A stretch of 64,000 nt of DNA from Acidovorax_G lacteus. Lineage in GTDB: Bacteria > Pseudomonadota > Gammaproteobacteria > Burkholderiales > Burkholderiaceae_C. Made by a program: the position numbers and the translations under genes. The DNA is taken from assembly GCF_039540375.1 (NCBI RefSeq), contig NZ_BAABEX010000029.1, forward strand, positions 1 to 64,000, read 5' to 3'. Positions 9,534 to 19,057 of the stretch are shown here, in pieces (position 1 is the stretch's first letter; each line of letters begins with the position of its first letter). A model generated the notes under the pieces. That model ran no database searches. It was not told where the DNA came from and worked only from the letters and a program-made list of their open reading frames with translations.

Positions 9534-10169
9534 TCAGAGCCCCAGCGCGCTCAGGCTGCCGCGACCTTCTCGCAGCACTTCAGGGTCTCCACCCGTACCC
9601 ATGGGCGTGAGGTCGAGCACGGTGGTGGGCTCCAGCGGGCATCCGCCAGCGTCGATCACGGCCGCCACGGCGTGCTGGTAGCGTTGGCGGATCTCCTCGG
9701 CGTCGTTCAGCGGCTCGGTTTCACCGGCCGGGATCAGTGTGGTGGCCAGCAGGGGTGCACCATGCTGGGCCAGCAGTTCAAGCAGCACCGGATGGTCAGG
9801 TACGCGCAGGCCGATCGTCTTGCGCGAGGGGTGGCTGACGCGGCGCGGGACTTCCTTGGTGGCTTCGAGCACGAAGGTGTACGGGCCCGGCGTGGCGAGC
9901 TTGAGCAGGCGGTACTGGCGGTTGTCCACGCGGGCGTAGCTGGCCAGCTCCGACAGGTCGCGGCACAGCAGCGTGAGGTGGTGGCGCTCGTCCACCTGAC
10001 GGATGCGGCGCAATTGCTCTACCGCATCGCGGTCGTCCAGGTGGCAGACTAGCGCATAGCTCGAATCGGTGGGCGTTGCCACGACGCCGCCCTTGTGCAG
10101 CAGCGCCACCGCCTGTTTGATCAACCGCGGCTGCGGATTCTCGGGGTGAACTTCGAAGAGCTGCGCCAT
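9534..10169 (-). CDS. Sua5/YciO/YrdC-family protein
   Basis: A 211-residue protein of the YrdC-like dsRNA-binding fold that, in TsaC/Sua5 members, makes threonylcarbamoyl-AMP for t6A modification of tRNA. Family features include GGVVATPTDSSYALVC near residues 29-44, a KRxR-like stretch, PGPYTFVLEATKEVPRR and IGLRVPDHP. The opening SYALVCHLDDRDAVEQ and the RRIRQVDERHHLTLLC segment fit the YciO branch better than TsaC itself, so t6A activity is not certain. It lies 11 bp after the PHP gene. YciO and an RNase AM-type PHP enzyme are also neighbours in E. coli. Confidence 0.9.
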   Translation of the reverse strand: MAQLFEVHPENPQPRLIKQAVALLHKGGVVATPTDSSYALVCHLDDRDAVEQLRRIRQVDERHHLTLLCRDLSELASYARVDNRQYRLLKLATPGPYTFVLEATKEVPRRVSHPSRKTIGLRVPDHPVLLELLAQHGAPLLATTLIPAGETEPLNDAEEIRQRYQHAVAAVIDAGGCPLEPTTVLDLTPMGTGGDPEVLREGRGSLSALGL

Positions 10170-10180
10170 GCCCGCTCCGC

Positions 10181-11044
10181 TCAGACGGCCGGTTGGATAC
10201 GGGCTTCGAGCAAGTCCCACACGGGTGTCAGACCACCCGGCAAGTAGGGCAGTGCGCCCAGGTCGGTGTGCGATTCGTCTGGACTGTGGAAGTCACTGCC
10301 GCGCGAGGCAGCCAGGCCGAACTCGCGCGCCATGTCGGCATAGGTCACGTACTCGGCTGCCGTATGGCTGCCGGTCACCACTTCCACTGCCTGGCCACCG
10401 TGCTCCTTGAACTCAGAGAACAGCGCGTATTCCTCGGTGGCGGTGAACTTGTAGCGTGCCGGGTGGGCAATCACGGCAATGCCACCCGCCTCTCGGATCC
10501 AGCGCACCGCATCGCCCAGCGCCGCCCAACGGTGCGGAACGTAGCCGGGCTTGCCCTCGGTGAGGTACTTGCGAAACACCTCGGGCGTGTCACGGCAGAC
10601 GCCGCTTTCCACCAGAAAACGCGCAAAGTGGGTGCGGGAGATCAGTTCCGGGTTGCCCACGAATTTCAGTGCGCCCTCGTAGGCGCCGCGAATGCCCACC
10701 TGTGCGAGCTGATCGGCAATCTCGCGGGCGCGTTCCTCACGTCCGCCGCGGGTGGCCGCCAGGCCCTGGGCCAGCCGGGTGTCGCCGGCATCAAAACCCA
10801 GGCCCACGATGTGCACCGTGGTGTCGGCAAAAGTGACCGAGATCTCAGTGCCCGTCAGGTACGCCAAGCCATGCGTGCGAGCCGCCTGGGCTGCGCGGTG
10901 CTGGCCGCCGATCTCGTCATGGTCTGTGAGAGCCCACAGCTCCACCCCGTTGGCGCGGGCCCGGGCGGCCAGTGCTTCAGGTTCCAGCGTGCCATCAGAC
11001 ACAACAGAGTGACAATGGAGGTCTGCGTTGAGGTAAGTGGGCAC
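10181..11044 (-). CDS. PHP-domain phosphoesterase (RNase AM / YciV type)
   Basis: A 287-residue PHP hydrolase. Metal ligands are visible in ADLHCHSVVSDG (H10, H12, D17), LTDHDE, IAHPARY and SDFHSPDE. E. coli YciV (RNase AM) of this family removes nucleotides from the 5' ends of rRNA and also hydrolyses 3',5'-nucleotide bisphosphates; a similar role is likely. I chose GTG at 11044 over ATG at 11071 because a TAGAAT -10 box lies between them, 7 nt before the GTG, and conserved sequence begins right after it. It is the first gene of the minus-strand run with YciO-like, M50 and trpS. Confidence 0.88.
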   Translation of the reverse strand: MPTYLNADLHCHSVVSDGTLEPEALAARARANGVELWALTDHDEIGGQHRAAQAARTHGLAYLTGTEISVTFADTTVHIVGLGFDAGDTRLAQGLAATRGGREERAREIADQLAQVGIRGAYEGALKFVGNPELISRTHFARFLVESGVCRDTPEVFRKYLTEGKPGYVPHRWAALGDAVRWIREAGGIAVIAHPARYKFTATEEYALFSEFKEHGGQAVEVVTGSHTAAEYVTYADMAREFGLAASRGSDFHSPDESHTDLGALPYLPGGLTPVWDLLEARIQPAV

Positions 11045-11051
11045 GAGACCG

Positions 11052-11057
11052 ATTCTA
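11052..11057 (-). promoter_or_regulatory. -10 box for the PHP gene run, predicted leaderless start
   Basis: TAGAAT on the minus strand is followed after 7 nt by the GTG start at 11044, so transcription would begin at the start codon. The -35 region is not recognisable. The position of this box argues against the upstream ATG at 11071. Confidence 0.5.
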
Positions 11058-11192
11058 CGGGTTTGTCCCATCCGGCGCAGGGCGCATCCTGGTGCCATGC
11101 TGGCGTAGGCTTTGGTCTGCGAAGGCTGTGGGCAGATTTCTCGCGGAGCGGGGCATCTTCAGGGTTCGCAGAAAGTCACAAGAGGTCACACC

Positions 11193-12941
11193 ATGCAGTT
11201 AGACAATGTCCGCGTCGCCCGCAAGCTCTGGGGGGCATTCATCATCCTGATGATCGCGATGGTCATCCTGTCGGGCTTTGCACAGAACCGGGCCAACACG
11301 GCCATGGCAAGTGCCATCGACGAGGTGGTCGAGATTGAAGGCCGTATTTCCACCGCCATCCGTTGGCGCGGCTCTACGGAAACCGCGGTGAACATGGTGG
11401 TGGGATCGACCATCACCACCGATGCCGCGCTGGCGCAGCAGTACGACGCGCGGGTTCAGCAGATCATCGCCAGCATCTCCAAACTGCAGGAGCAAGTCAC
11501 GGCAGCGGCGACCACGCCCGAAGAGAAGGCGGCCATTGAAAAGGTCGCCGCAGAGCGCAAGGCCGTGTTGGCCACCACTGCCAAAACCGGTCAGGTGAAG
11601 GCGGCAGGGGATGCCGCCGCCACCCAGCGCTATGTGGACGGCGAACTGATGCCGATGGTGGCGCGCTACCTACAGGCTCAGGACGACTTCGTGAAGGTGC
11701 TGGAGCAACGGCGTGAAGCCATTCGCGCCCAGGCAACGGCCAAGCGGGTGGAGTACGCCATCTGGGGCATCGTCACTTCCCTCCTGATCGTAGCGGTGGG
11801 ATTGTTCATGGCGTGGCGGCTGGTGCACAGCATCAAAGATCCGCTCGACCAAACGGTGGCACTGGCCGAAGCGATCGCGGCCGGAGATCTCACGCGCGAG
11901 TTACAGACGGCCCGCAAAGACGAGTTTGGCGACATGCTGCGCGCGCTGGGCGCGATGACGCAGCGGCTGCGCAACGTGGTGACCGAGGTGCGTTCGGGCG
12001 TCGATTCGGTGTCCTCGGCGTCGGTCGAGATTGCCAACGGCAACCACGACCTGTCGGCGCGCACCGAGCAAACGGCGTCGAACCTCGAAGAAACCGCCGC
12101 CAGCATGGAAGAACTCACGGCCACGGTCACCCAGTCGGCCGACACCGCCCGCCAGGCCAACCAGCTGGCCAGCACCGCCGCCCAGGCGGCCGCGCGCGGC
12201 GGCGACGTGGTGGGCCAGGTGGTCACGAGCATGCAGCACATCACCGACAGCTCGCGCAAGATCTCCGACATCATCGGCGTGATCGACGGCATTGCCTTCC
12301 AGACCAACATCCTGGCCCTGAACGCCGCGGTGGAAGCGGCCCGCGCAGGCGAACAGGGCCGCGGCTTTGCCGTGGTGGCGGGCGAGGTGCGCACGCTCGC
12401 ACAGCGCAGCGCCGAGGCCGCCAAGGAGATCAAGACGCTGATCAGCAAGTCGGTCGAGAACGTGGACTCGGGCTCGGCCCAGGTCGCCCAGGCCGGCCAG
12501 GCGATGGAAGAGATCGTCTCCAGCGTGCGCCGCGTGAGCGACCTGATCGGCGAGATCACCGCCTCGTCGGTGGAGCAGCGCGACGGCATTGCCCAGGTCA
12601 ACCAGGCGGTGTCGCACCTCGACCAGATGACACAGCAGAACGCCGCGCTGGTGGAAGAATCCACCGCCGCCGCAGCCTCGATGCGCGACCAGGCGCAGCG
12701 CCTGGCTGAAGTGGTGTCCATGTTCAACGTGGGGGCCGCGGCCGCAGCCCCGCGTCCGGAGGCCGCGCCGCGTCCGGCGCAGCGTGCTGCTGCTCCAGCC
12801 GCCTTGCGTGCTTCCGCTCCGGCTCCGGCCCGTAGCCCGGCTGCTGCGCCCGCCGCCCGCATCGGTCAGTCGGCCTCTGCACCCCGACCTGCGCCTGCGC
12901 CCGCCCCCAAGGGCGGCGACGATGAGTGGGAGAGCTTCTGA
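11193..12941 (+). CDS. Methyl-accepting chemotaxis protein with C-terminal CheR-docking pentapeptide
   Basis: A 582-residue chemoreceptor. TM1 is at about 12-31, a helical periplasmic sensor region spans 32-187 (4-helix-bundle type), TM2 is at 189-210, HAMP at about 211-265, then the cytoplasmic signalling domain with the conserved hairpin tip (IAFQTNILALNAAVEAARAG). After the signalling domain comes an Ala/Pro-rich flexible linker of about 60 residues ending in EWESF. This matches the xWxxF tether (NWETF in Tar/Tsr) that recruits CheR and CheB. A Shine-Dalgarno (AGAGGT) precedes the ATG. Ligand unknown. It is convergent with a second receptor gene. Confidence 0.96.
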   Translation: MQLDNVRVARKLWGAFIILMIAMVILSGFAQNRANTAMASAIDEVVEIEGRISTAIRWRGSTETAVNMVVGSTITTDAALAQQYDARVQQIIASISKLQEQVTAAATTPEEKAAIEKVAAERKAVLATTAKTGQVKAAGDAAATQRYVDGELMPMVARYLQAQDDFVKVLEQRREAIRAQATAKRVEYAIWGIVTSLLIVAVGLFMAWRLVHSIKDPLDQTVALAEAIAAGDLTRELQTARKDEFGDMLRALGAMTQRLRNVVTEVRSGVDSVSSASVEIANGNHDLSARTEQTASNLEETAASMEELTATVTQSADTARQANQLASTAAQAAARGGDVVGQVVTSMQHITDSSRKISDIIGVIDGIAFQTNILALNAAVEAARAGEQGRGFAVVAGEVRTLAQRSAEAAKEIKTLISKSVENVDSGSAQVAQAGQAMEEIVSSVRRVSDLIGEITASSVEQRDGIAQVNQAVSHLDQMTQQNAALVEESTAAAASMRDQAQRLAEVVSMFNVGAAAAAPRPEAAPRPAQRAAAPAALRASAPAPARSPAAAPAARIGQSASAPRPAPAPAPKGGDDEWESF

Positions 12942-12992
12942 GGCCCTGCCTCAGAGTGCCTGAACCAGGCCTGCTGTGTCACAACCCTCAAC

Positions 12993-13020
12993 AGGGCCCT
13001 CACGGGCCCTTTTCCTTTTC
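12993..13020 (+). terminator. Intrinsic terminator after the first chemoreceptor gene
   Basis: AGGGCCC (12993-12999) pairs with GGGCCCT (13004-13010) around a TCAC loop and runs into TTTCCTTTT. It lies 52 nt after the stop codon of the receptor gene. Confidence 0.8.
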
Positions 13021-13356
13021 GGGGCAGGCGGTCCGGTCAGCACGGCGAACACCCGCTGTCCACAGTGCGATGGTGTGCATCCAGCCTTCTGTCTGGGGCG
13101 TCATCGGAAATGGGTCGCACCGAGCACACCCTGAGGAATGCCGCGGTCCGCTCACGTGGGGGGCGGTCCGGCGCCGGGGCCGCAGCCGTAGCCGTTCCAG
13201 TGGATGGGCAGCGCGCGCAGGCGCGGGTTGCGATGCCTCCGCTCCTTGTCTGGGGCCCGGTCAGTCCGGTGAACCCATGGCACCGCAGTCGCGGATCAGA
13301 CTGTTTTTTTGCCCGCCGGATGGAGATATCGGGCTCCGAACACCCGCGCGAAGGGT
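13021..13356. other. Intergenic region between convergent chemoreceptor genes, no gene seen
   Basis: About 335 bp between the terminator and the 3' end of the second receptor gene. Frames here have no family resemblance or good ribosome binding site. A run of seven T lies near 13303. No repeat or RNA gene is recognisable. Confidence 0.6.
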
Positions 13357-14907
13357 TCAGGAGATCCTGAAAGCGGAAACTGCCACACCGAGCTTTTCGG
13401 CGTTGTGCTGAAGGCTCTCCGAGGCCGCGGCGCTGCGCTCCACCAGGGCTGTGTTCTGAGCGGTGTCCTGATCGATCTTCGCCAGCGCAGCGCTGGCCAT
13501 ATCAATACTACGGGTTTGCGCGTCGCCGTTGTTGCTCATGTCAGAGAGCATCTGACTGACCATGTGCACCTGGCGCACGATTTCTTCCATGCGCTGTCCA
13601 GCGTCTTTCACCAGCTGATCTCCGTCGTCGATCTTGCTCACGCTCGCTGCGATCAGGGATCTGATTTCACGTGAGGCCTCTGCGCTTCGCTGTGCAAGAG
13701 CACGAACCTCCGATGCGACCACTGCGAAGCCCCGGCCCGCTTCGCCCGCCCGGGCTGCCTCCACCGCTGCGTTGAGCGCCAGGATGTTGGTCTGGAACGC
13801 GATGCTGTCGATGGTGCCGGTGATGTCGCTGATCTGCCGACTGCTGCCCTGGATTTCGCCCATGGTTGAGACAACCTTGCCCACGACCTCGCCACCGGCT
13901 TCCGCGGCCGCGCTGGCGGTCGCCGCCATCTCTACGGCATGCCGGGCGCTTTCGGAATTGGCGCGCACCGACTGTGTGATCTGCGCCATGGTGCTGGCAA
14001 TCTGCTGCAAGCTGGCCGCCTGTCGCTCGGTGCGCAGGGCTAGATCCGCATTGCCCGAGGCGATCTGCCCAGAGGCGGAGGTGACGCTGTCCACTTCTGC
14101 ATGCACGCTGGCGACCAGGCCCGTGAGGCCCTGTTGCATGGCGGCCAGCGCAGCCATGACGCTGCGCGTGTCCCCCGCACGCACAGGCACTTGCTGGACC
14201 AGGTTGCCGGCCGCGATCGCCTGCACGGCCTCCACGGCATCTCCAGGTTCACCGCCCAGCAAGCGCGCCAGATGCCGCGAAAATGCGAGTGCCAGCCCAA
14301 TGCCCAGCAATGCCGTCAGAACGGCCACCACCAGAACCAGCCACTCGGTACGCGCACCGGTCGTCAGCGCCTTGGCATTGGAGGTCAGGAGCAGCTCCCG
14401 TTGCCATTCGCGCTGGTGCTCAATGGCCCCGAGAAACGCATTGCGTGCCGGGATGACCTTGTTGGTGAGCATGTCCACCGCTGGATCGACCTGACCCGCT
14501 CTGATCAGGGGGATGATTTGGCCTGCAGCCGCGAGGAACCCCTCTTTGCTGCGCTTGACGGCGTCTAACCGTTGTTTGCCTTCGGCGGTGCTCAGGTCGC
14601 GCTCCATGTCCGCGATGAGCTGCTCGGCCCGCTGAACCAGCCGATCAATCTCGGCAAGCGTTGCCTCTCGCTCCTGCGGGGTGCGCATCAGCATCGCGTG
14701 CCGTGTTTCAAGCGAGGCGCGGACGATGGTGACTTCCAGTTGACCGATGCGCTCCACCTGGGGGAACAGACGATCCGAGGCGTAGCGCAAGGAGTTGTCC
14801 ATGCCACTGACGCTGAACCACACAACGGCTGCTTCCAGCAGCGTGATCAGACTGATGAGGCCAAAGCCCAGCAAAAGCTGGCGGGCGACCGGCATACGAG
14901 CGAGCAT
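13357..14907 (-). CDS. Methyl-accepting chemotaxis protein without docking tail
   Basis: A 516-residue chemoreceptor: TM1 at about 9-31, a helical periplasmic region with a 4-helix-bundle pattern, TM2 at 187-210, a HAMP-like segment, and a signalling domain with the conserved tip (IAFQTNILALNAAVEAARAG). Unlike its convergent neighbour it ends directly after the signalling helices (AVSAFRIS), with no linker or xWxxF pentapeptide. It may depend on assistance from tailed receptors for adaptation. The ATG at 14907 is preceded by AAGGGAG at good spacing. The sensor regions of the two receptors are not closely similar by eye, so they likely sense different signals. Confidence 0.95.
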   Translation of the reverse strand: MLARMPVARQLLLGFGLISLITLLEAAVVWFSVSGMDNSLRYASDRLFPQVERIGQLEVTIVRASLETRHAMLMRTPQEREATLAEIDRLVQRAEQLIADMERDLSTAEGKQRLDAVKRSKEGFLAAAGQIIPLIRAGQVDPAVDMLTNKVIPARNAFLGAIEHQREWQRELLLTSNAKALTTGARTEWLVLVVAVLTALLGIGLALAFSRHLARLLGGEPGDAVEAVQAIAAGNLVQQVPVRAGDTRSVMAALAAMQQGLTGLVASVHAEVDSVTSASGQIASGNADLALRTERQAASLQQIASTMAQITQSVRANSESARHAVEMAATASAAAEAGGEVVGKVVSTMGEIQGSSRQISDITGTIDSIAFQTNILALNAAVEAARAGEAGRGFAVVASEVRALAQRSAEASREIRSLIAASVSKIDDGDQLVKDAGQRMEEIVRQVHMVSQMLSDMSNNGDAQTRSIDMASAALAKIDQDTAQNTALVERSAAASESLQHNAEKLGVAVSAFRIS

Positions 14908-15054
14908 CCTGACTCCCTTCGCGTGGTACTGGGTGGCCACCTGTGCAGCTCCCATCGCACACCCATTCTGCGGGATATACCGGGGTCGGCCAATGCCTAT
15001 ACGTCCAATTCACCCACTCTGCGTCGGCACATGCCCAAGCGGGCAGCAAGCTAG

Positions 15055-16779
15055 CTACGCTCCCGCTGCGACCGCACCTTCCACCAGAAACTGCACTTTG
15101 CGCTCGCCACGCCATTCGTTCACGTCCAGCCGCCAGGCCAGCAGCACGCGGCCGGGCAGCGGGTCGGTGTGGCCGAACCAGATGGCGTCCACGGGTTGGC
15201 CCTGGTGCAGCAGCTTGAGCTGCAGGTGGTTGCGCCCTTCGCCCACCACGCGCTGGCTCAGCACCTCCACCTCGTCGCTGAAGGTGGGCGGCGCAAAGCC
15301 CTGGCCCCAGACCTCGCGGTGCAGCGTGTCCACCACCTCGGTGCGGCAGTACTCGGGCGGCAGCGGGCCGTCGGTTTCGATGCGGCGCGTGAGTGTGGCC
15401 GCATCCAGCCATTCGCGCGCGACCTGGGCCAGTCCTTGGGCAAACACCTCGAACTGCTCGCGTGCCACCGTGCAGCCCGCGGCCATGGCGTGCCCGCCAA
15501 ACTTGAGCAGCACCCCCGGGTGGCGCTTGGCCACCAGGTCCAGCGCGTCGCGCAGATGAAAGCCCGGAATCGACCGGCCTGAGCCCTTGATCTCGTGCGC
15601 CTTGCCTGGCGCGCTGCTGGCCGCAAACACAAAGGCTGGGCGGTGCAGCCGGTCCTTGATGCGGCTGGCCACGATGCCCACCACGCCTTCGTGGAAGTCG
15701 GGGTCGAATACGCAGACGGCCGGCGGCGCGCTGGCTTCGTCCTCGAACAAATGCTCGGCCAGCGCAAAGGCCTGCTCGCGCATGCCGCCTTCGATGTCGC
15801 GGCGCTCGCGGTTGATGGCGTCCAGCGTGCGGGCCAGTTCCTGCGCGCGCGCCGGGTCGTCGGTCAGCAGGCATTCGATGCCCAGCGTCATGTCGGCCAG
15901 GCGGCCCGCAGCGTTGATGCGCGGGCCCAGCGCAAAGCCAAAATCGAAGGTGGTGGCGGCTTCGGGCCGGCGGCCTGCGGCCTCGAACAATGCCGCCATG
16001 CCTGCGGGCTGGCTGCCCGCACGGATGCGGCGCAGGCCCTGGGCCACCAGGCGGCGGTTGTGGGAGTCGAGGCGCACCACGTCGGCCACCGTGCCCAGCG
16101 CCACCAGCGGCAGCAGCGCATCAAGCCGCGGCTGTGCCGCTGCGCCAAACTGTCCGCGCTCACGCAGCTCGGCCCGCAGCGCCAGCAGCACATAGAACAT
16201 CACGCCCACACCGGCCATGGCCTTGCTGGCAAAGGCGCAGCCCGGCTGGTTCGGGTTGACCAGCGCGTCGGCCTCGGGCAGCGCTGGCCCGGGCAGGTGG
16301 TGGTCGGTCACGATCACGGTCAGGCCCAGGCGGCGGGCCTCGGCCACGCCTTCGACGCTGGCGATGCCGTTGTCCACCGTCACCAGCACCTGCGCACCGC
16401 GGGCGTGCACGCGCTCGGCAATCACGGGCGTGAGGCCATAGCCGTCCACCACGCGGTCGGGCACCAGGTAGTCCACCTGGCGCGCGCCCAGCAGCCGCAG
16501 GCCGCGCACCGCCACGGCGCAGGCGGTGGCACCGTCGCAGTCGTAGTCGGCCACGATGCAGATGCGCTGGTCGGCGGCCATGGCGTCGGCCAGCAGCCGG
16601 GCGGCCTGATCGGCCCCCAGCAGATCGGCGGGCGGCAGCAGGCGCGCGAGGGAATCGTCCAGCTCGTCGTGCGTGGCCACGCCGCGCGCGGCGTACAGGC
16701 GCGCCAGCAACGGGTGCACGCCCGCCTGCTCCAGCGCCCAGGCCGCGCGTGGCGGCACGCTGCGGGGCACAATCTTCAT
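15055..16779 (-). CDS. recJ: Single-stranded-DNA-specific exonuclease RecJ
   Basis: A 574-residue DHH-family 5'-3' exonuclease acting in recombination and mismatch/base-excision repair. The phosphoesterase motifs are DYDCDG (78-83), VTVDNG (133-138) and TDHH (158-161), followed by DHHA1 and OB-like domains. Length is normal. Its ATG at 16779 overlaps the stop codon of the upstream gene by 4 nt (ATGA), implying translational coupling. An alternative start further upstream would lie inside the neighbouring gene and is not needed. Confidence 0.97.
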   Translation of the reverse strand: MKIVPRSVPPRAAWALEQAGVHPLLARLYAARGVATHDELDDSLARLLPPADLLGADQAARLLADAMAADQRICIVADYDCDGATACAVAVRGLRLLGARQVDYLVPDRVVDGYGLTPVIAERVHARGAQVLVTVDNGIASVEGVAEARRLGLTVIVTDHHLPGPALPEADALVNPNQPGCAFASKAMAGVGVMFYVLLALRAELRERGQFGAAAQPRLDALLPLVALGTVADVVRLDSHNRRLVAQGLRRIRAGSQPAGMAALFEAAGRRPEAATTFDFGFALGPRINAAGRLADMTLGIECLLTDDPARAQELARTLDAINRERRDIEGGMREQAFALAEHLFEDEASAPPAVCVFDPDFHEGVVGIVASRIKDRLHRPAFVFAASSAPGKAHEIKGSGRSIPGFHLRDALDLVAKRHPGVLLKFGGHAMAAGCTVAREQFEVFAQGLAQVAREWLDAATLTRRIETDGPLPPEYCRTEVVDTLHREVWGQGFAPPTFSDEVEVLSQRVVGEGRNHLQLKLLHQGQPVDAIWFGHTDPLPGRVLLAWRLDVNEWRGERKVQFLVEGAVAAGA

Positions 16780-17729
16780 AGGCCCGCCGCCACGGCTGGC
16801 CAGCGTGGCCCCTGCCAGCGCGCGGCCAGGCGCCGCCACCAGGGCTGGGGCGCGCTGGCCCAGGTCTGCGCGGCGCGCTCGCCGCCCAGCGTGATCTGCA
16901 CACGCTGGCCTTGTGCAGCAGCGGCTTGCAGCGCGGCCAGCGGGCCGGCGTCCAGCGCCTGCCAGGCGCTGGCCCAGGCGCGTGCGTCACCGGCCAGGGC
17001 CGGGGCGCGCAGGCGCTCGTCCACCGTGGGGCCGGGCTGGGCTGCGTCCTGCCAGCGGCCCGCGCCATGCACCCAGAAGGCGTTGACGGGCGGCAGGCCG
17101 CGCGCGGCACGGGCGTCGTTGTAGGGGTGGGTGTAGAGCAGCATCTGCATTTCGCTGTGCAGGCGGTGCAGGGTGCGGGCCTGGCGGGCGTCGGGCATCC
17201 AGGGGCGCACGTCGCGGCGCAGCACGCGGTCAAGCGCGGCGGTGGCCAGCCCGTCAAACACCGCGCCTGCAGCCCACCAGCGCGTGGGCTGCTCGTAGTG
17301 CAGGGTGATGCCGTCTTCGGCAAACCAGGGGGCGAGCAACGCGAGCAGCTCGCGCGAGGCGGCTTCGTCCAGCTGCAACTGCTCGGGCGGGGCCAGCGTC
17401 ACGTGGTCGGCCCCCACCTGCCACAGGCAGGGCGTGAGGTACGCCCAGGCGCTGTCGGCGGCGTCGGCATGGCCGGCCTGCGCGCGCGCCCAGGCGGCCC
17501 AGGGGATCTGCCCGTCGGCGTCGGGCAGGCCCAGCAGGCGGGCGTGCAGGCGCTCGTGCGGGGGGGAGAAGCTGTCTTCCGCCCCCTGCAGCGTGGCGGT
17601 GGGGGCCATGCGCTGCAGCAGGGCTTCAAGGTTCGGCAAGGCGGGCAGCGGGGGCTGCTGCGCGGCCTGGCCGGGGGTGGCCGGCGGCCAGGCGGCGTAA
17701 GGGATCAGCAGGTGCAGGGGATCGGGCAT
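16776..17729 (-). CDS. RpfE-like protein of unknown biochemical function
   Basis: A 317-residue, Ala/Trp-rich cytoplasmic protein. Recognisable segments include LHLLIPYAAWPP, AYLTPCLWQVGADHV, LHSEMQMLLYTHPYND, and PPVNAFWVHGAGR near the middle. Relatives are annotated as RpfE-type regulatory proteins or, less reliably, as cofactor-independent phosphoglycerate mutase-like. From memory, Xanthomonas rpfE also lies next to recJ, which supports the assignment. It overlaps recJ by 4 nt and is therefore coupled to it. No DNA-binding motif or catalytic signature is clear. The start at 17729 (MPDPLHLLIPY) is the first in a conserved-looking N terminus. Confidence 0.75.
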   Translation of the reverse strand: MPDPLHLLIPYAAWPPATPGQAAQQPPLPALPNLEALLQRMAPTATLQGAEDSFSPPHERLHARLLGLPDADGQIPWAAWARAQAGHADAADSAWAYLTPCLWQVGADHVTLAPPEQLQLDEAASRELLALLAPWFAEDGITLHYEQPTRWWAAGAVFDGLATAALDRVLRRDVRPWMPDARQARTLHRLHSEMQMLLYTHPYNDARAARGLPPVNAFWVHGAGRWQDAAQPGPTVDERLRAPALAGDARAWASAWQALDAGPLAALQAAAAQGQRVQITLGGERAAQTWASAPQPWWRRLAARWQGPRWPAVAAGL

Positions 17730-17803
17730 GGGTCGTATTTTCCGGGATGCCACAATCGCCCGGTGCCGGCCGGCCGACGGGGCGGGCCGCGAATGTCTTT
17801 TCC

Positions 17804-19057
17804 ATGCAGATCCCTTACGAACTGGCCCTGGGCTGGCGCTACACGCGCGCAGGGCGCGCCACCCGGCGCAACGGCTTCATCTCTTTCATCTCGGGCGTGT
17901 CCATGCTGGGCATCGCGCTGGGCGTGGCCGCGCTCATCATCGTGCTCAGCGTGATGAACGGCTTTCAGAAGGAGGTGCGCGACCGCATGCTCAGCGTGGT
18001 CTCGCACATCGAGATTTTTGCGCCGCAGGGCGCGGCCCTGCCCGACCTGGCGCGCACGCTGGCCGAGGCACGCCAGCACCCGCAGGTGCTGGGCGCCGCG
18101 CCCTTCGTGGCCGCGCAGGCCCTGCTGGCGCGTGGCGAAGACATGAAAGGCACGCTGGTGCGCGGCATCGACCCGGCTGCCGAGGGCGACGTGACCGACC
18201 TGGCCGCCACCAGCGCCGAGGTGCTGCGCCAGCTCGTGCCCGGTGAATTCCGCGTGGTGCTGGGCGCACAGCTGGCGCGCAGCCTGGGCGTGGGCGTGGG
18301 CGATGCGGTCACGCTGGTATCGCCGGCCGGGCAGGTCACGCCTGCGGGCGTGGTGCCGCGCCTCAAGCAGATGACGGTGGCCGGCACCTTCGATTCGGGC
18401 CACTACGAATACGATGCGGCCCTGGTGATGCTGCACCACGAGGACGCACAGCGCCTGTTCCGCCTCGAAGGGCCCACGGGCATCCGGCTCAAGCTCAAAG
18501 ACCTGCACCAGGCGCGCGCCGTGGCGTCGGACCTGGCGCGCAGCATGACCGGCCCGCTGCTGATTCGCGACTGGACGCAGCAGAACCGCACCTGGTTTGC
18601 CGCCGTGCAGCTCGAAAAGCGCATGATGTTCATCATCCTCACGCTGATCGTGGCTGTGGCGGCGTTCAACCTCGTCTCGACCCTGGTGATGACCGTGACC
18701 GACAAGCGCGCCGACATCGCCATCCTGCGCACGCTCGGAGCCAGCCCACGCAGCATCATGGGCGTGTTTGTGGTGCAGGGCGCGATGGTGGGCGTGATCG
18801 GCACCGGTGCGGGCCTGCTCCTGGGCCTGGGCATTGCCTTCAACATCGATGTGATCGTGCCGGCCATTGAGCGCGCGCTGGGCGCGACCTTCCTGCCGCA
18901 GGACATCTACCTCATCAGCCGCATGCCCAGCGACCCGCAGGGCAGCGACATCGTGCCGATCGGGCTCATCTCGCTTGCGCTGTCGTTTGCGGCCACCTTG
19001 TACCCGAGCTGGCGCGCCAGCCGCGTGAACCCGGCGGAGGCGCTGCGGTATGAGTAA
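17804..19057 (+). CDS. lolC: Lipoprotein-releasing ABC transporter permease LolC/E
   Basis: A 417-residue inner-membrane protein of the LolC/LolE family. It has one TM near the N terminus (about 27-50), a large periplasmic domain of ~220 residues, and three TMs in the C-terminal FtsX domain (ending AATLYPSWRASRVNPAEALRY, the typical coupling motif). With LolD it extracts outer-membrane lipoproteins from the inner membrane and passes them to LolA. Only one permease gene is present, so it may act as a homodimer (LolF style) or have LolE elsewhere. The ATG at 17804 begins the conserved MQIPYELALGWRYTR. LolD follows. Confidence 0.95.
   Translation: MQIPYELALGWRYTRAGRATRRNGFISFISGVSMLGIALGVAALIIVLSVMNGFQKEVRDRMLSVVSHIEIFAPQGAALPDLARTLAEARQHPQVLGAAPFVAAQALLARGEDMKGTLVRGIDPAAEGDVTDLAATSAEVLRQLVPGEFRVVLGAQLARSLGVGVGDAVTLVSPAGQVTPAGVVPRLKQMTVAGTFDSGHYEYDAALVMLHHEDAQRLFRLEGPTGIRLKLKDLHQARAVASDLARSMTGPLLIRDWTQQNRTWFAAVQLEKRMMFIILTLIVAVAAFNLVSTLVMTVTDKRADIAILRTLGASPRSIMGVFVVQGAMVGVIGTGAGLLLGLGIAFNIDVIVPAIERALGATFLPQDIYLISRMPSDPQGSDIVPIGLISLALSFAATLYPSWRASRVNPAEALRYE

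Noticed and set aside
13296..13310. T-run near 13303 as a terminator
   Set aside because: No stable hairpin directly precedes the T-run, and a good terminator for the receptor gene already lies at 12993-13020.
16776..17729. Annotation as phosphoglycerate mutase
   Set aside because: No alkaline-phosphatase-type metal motifs or catalytic serine of cofactor-independent mutases are visible; the RpfE-like label with unknown activity is safer.
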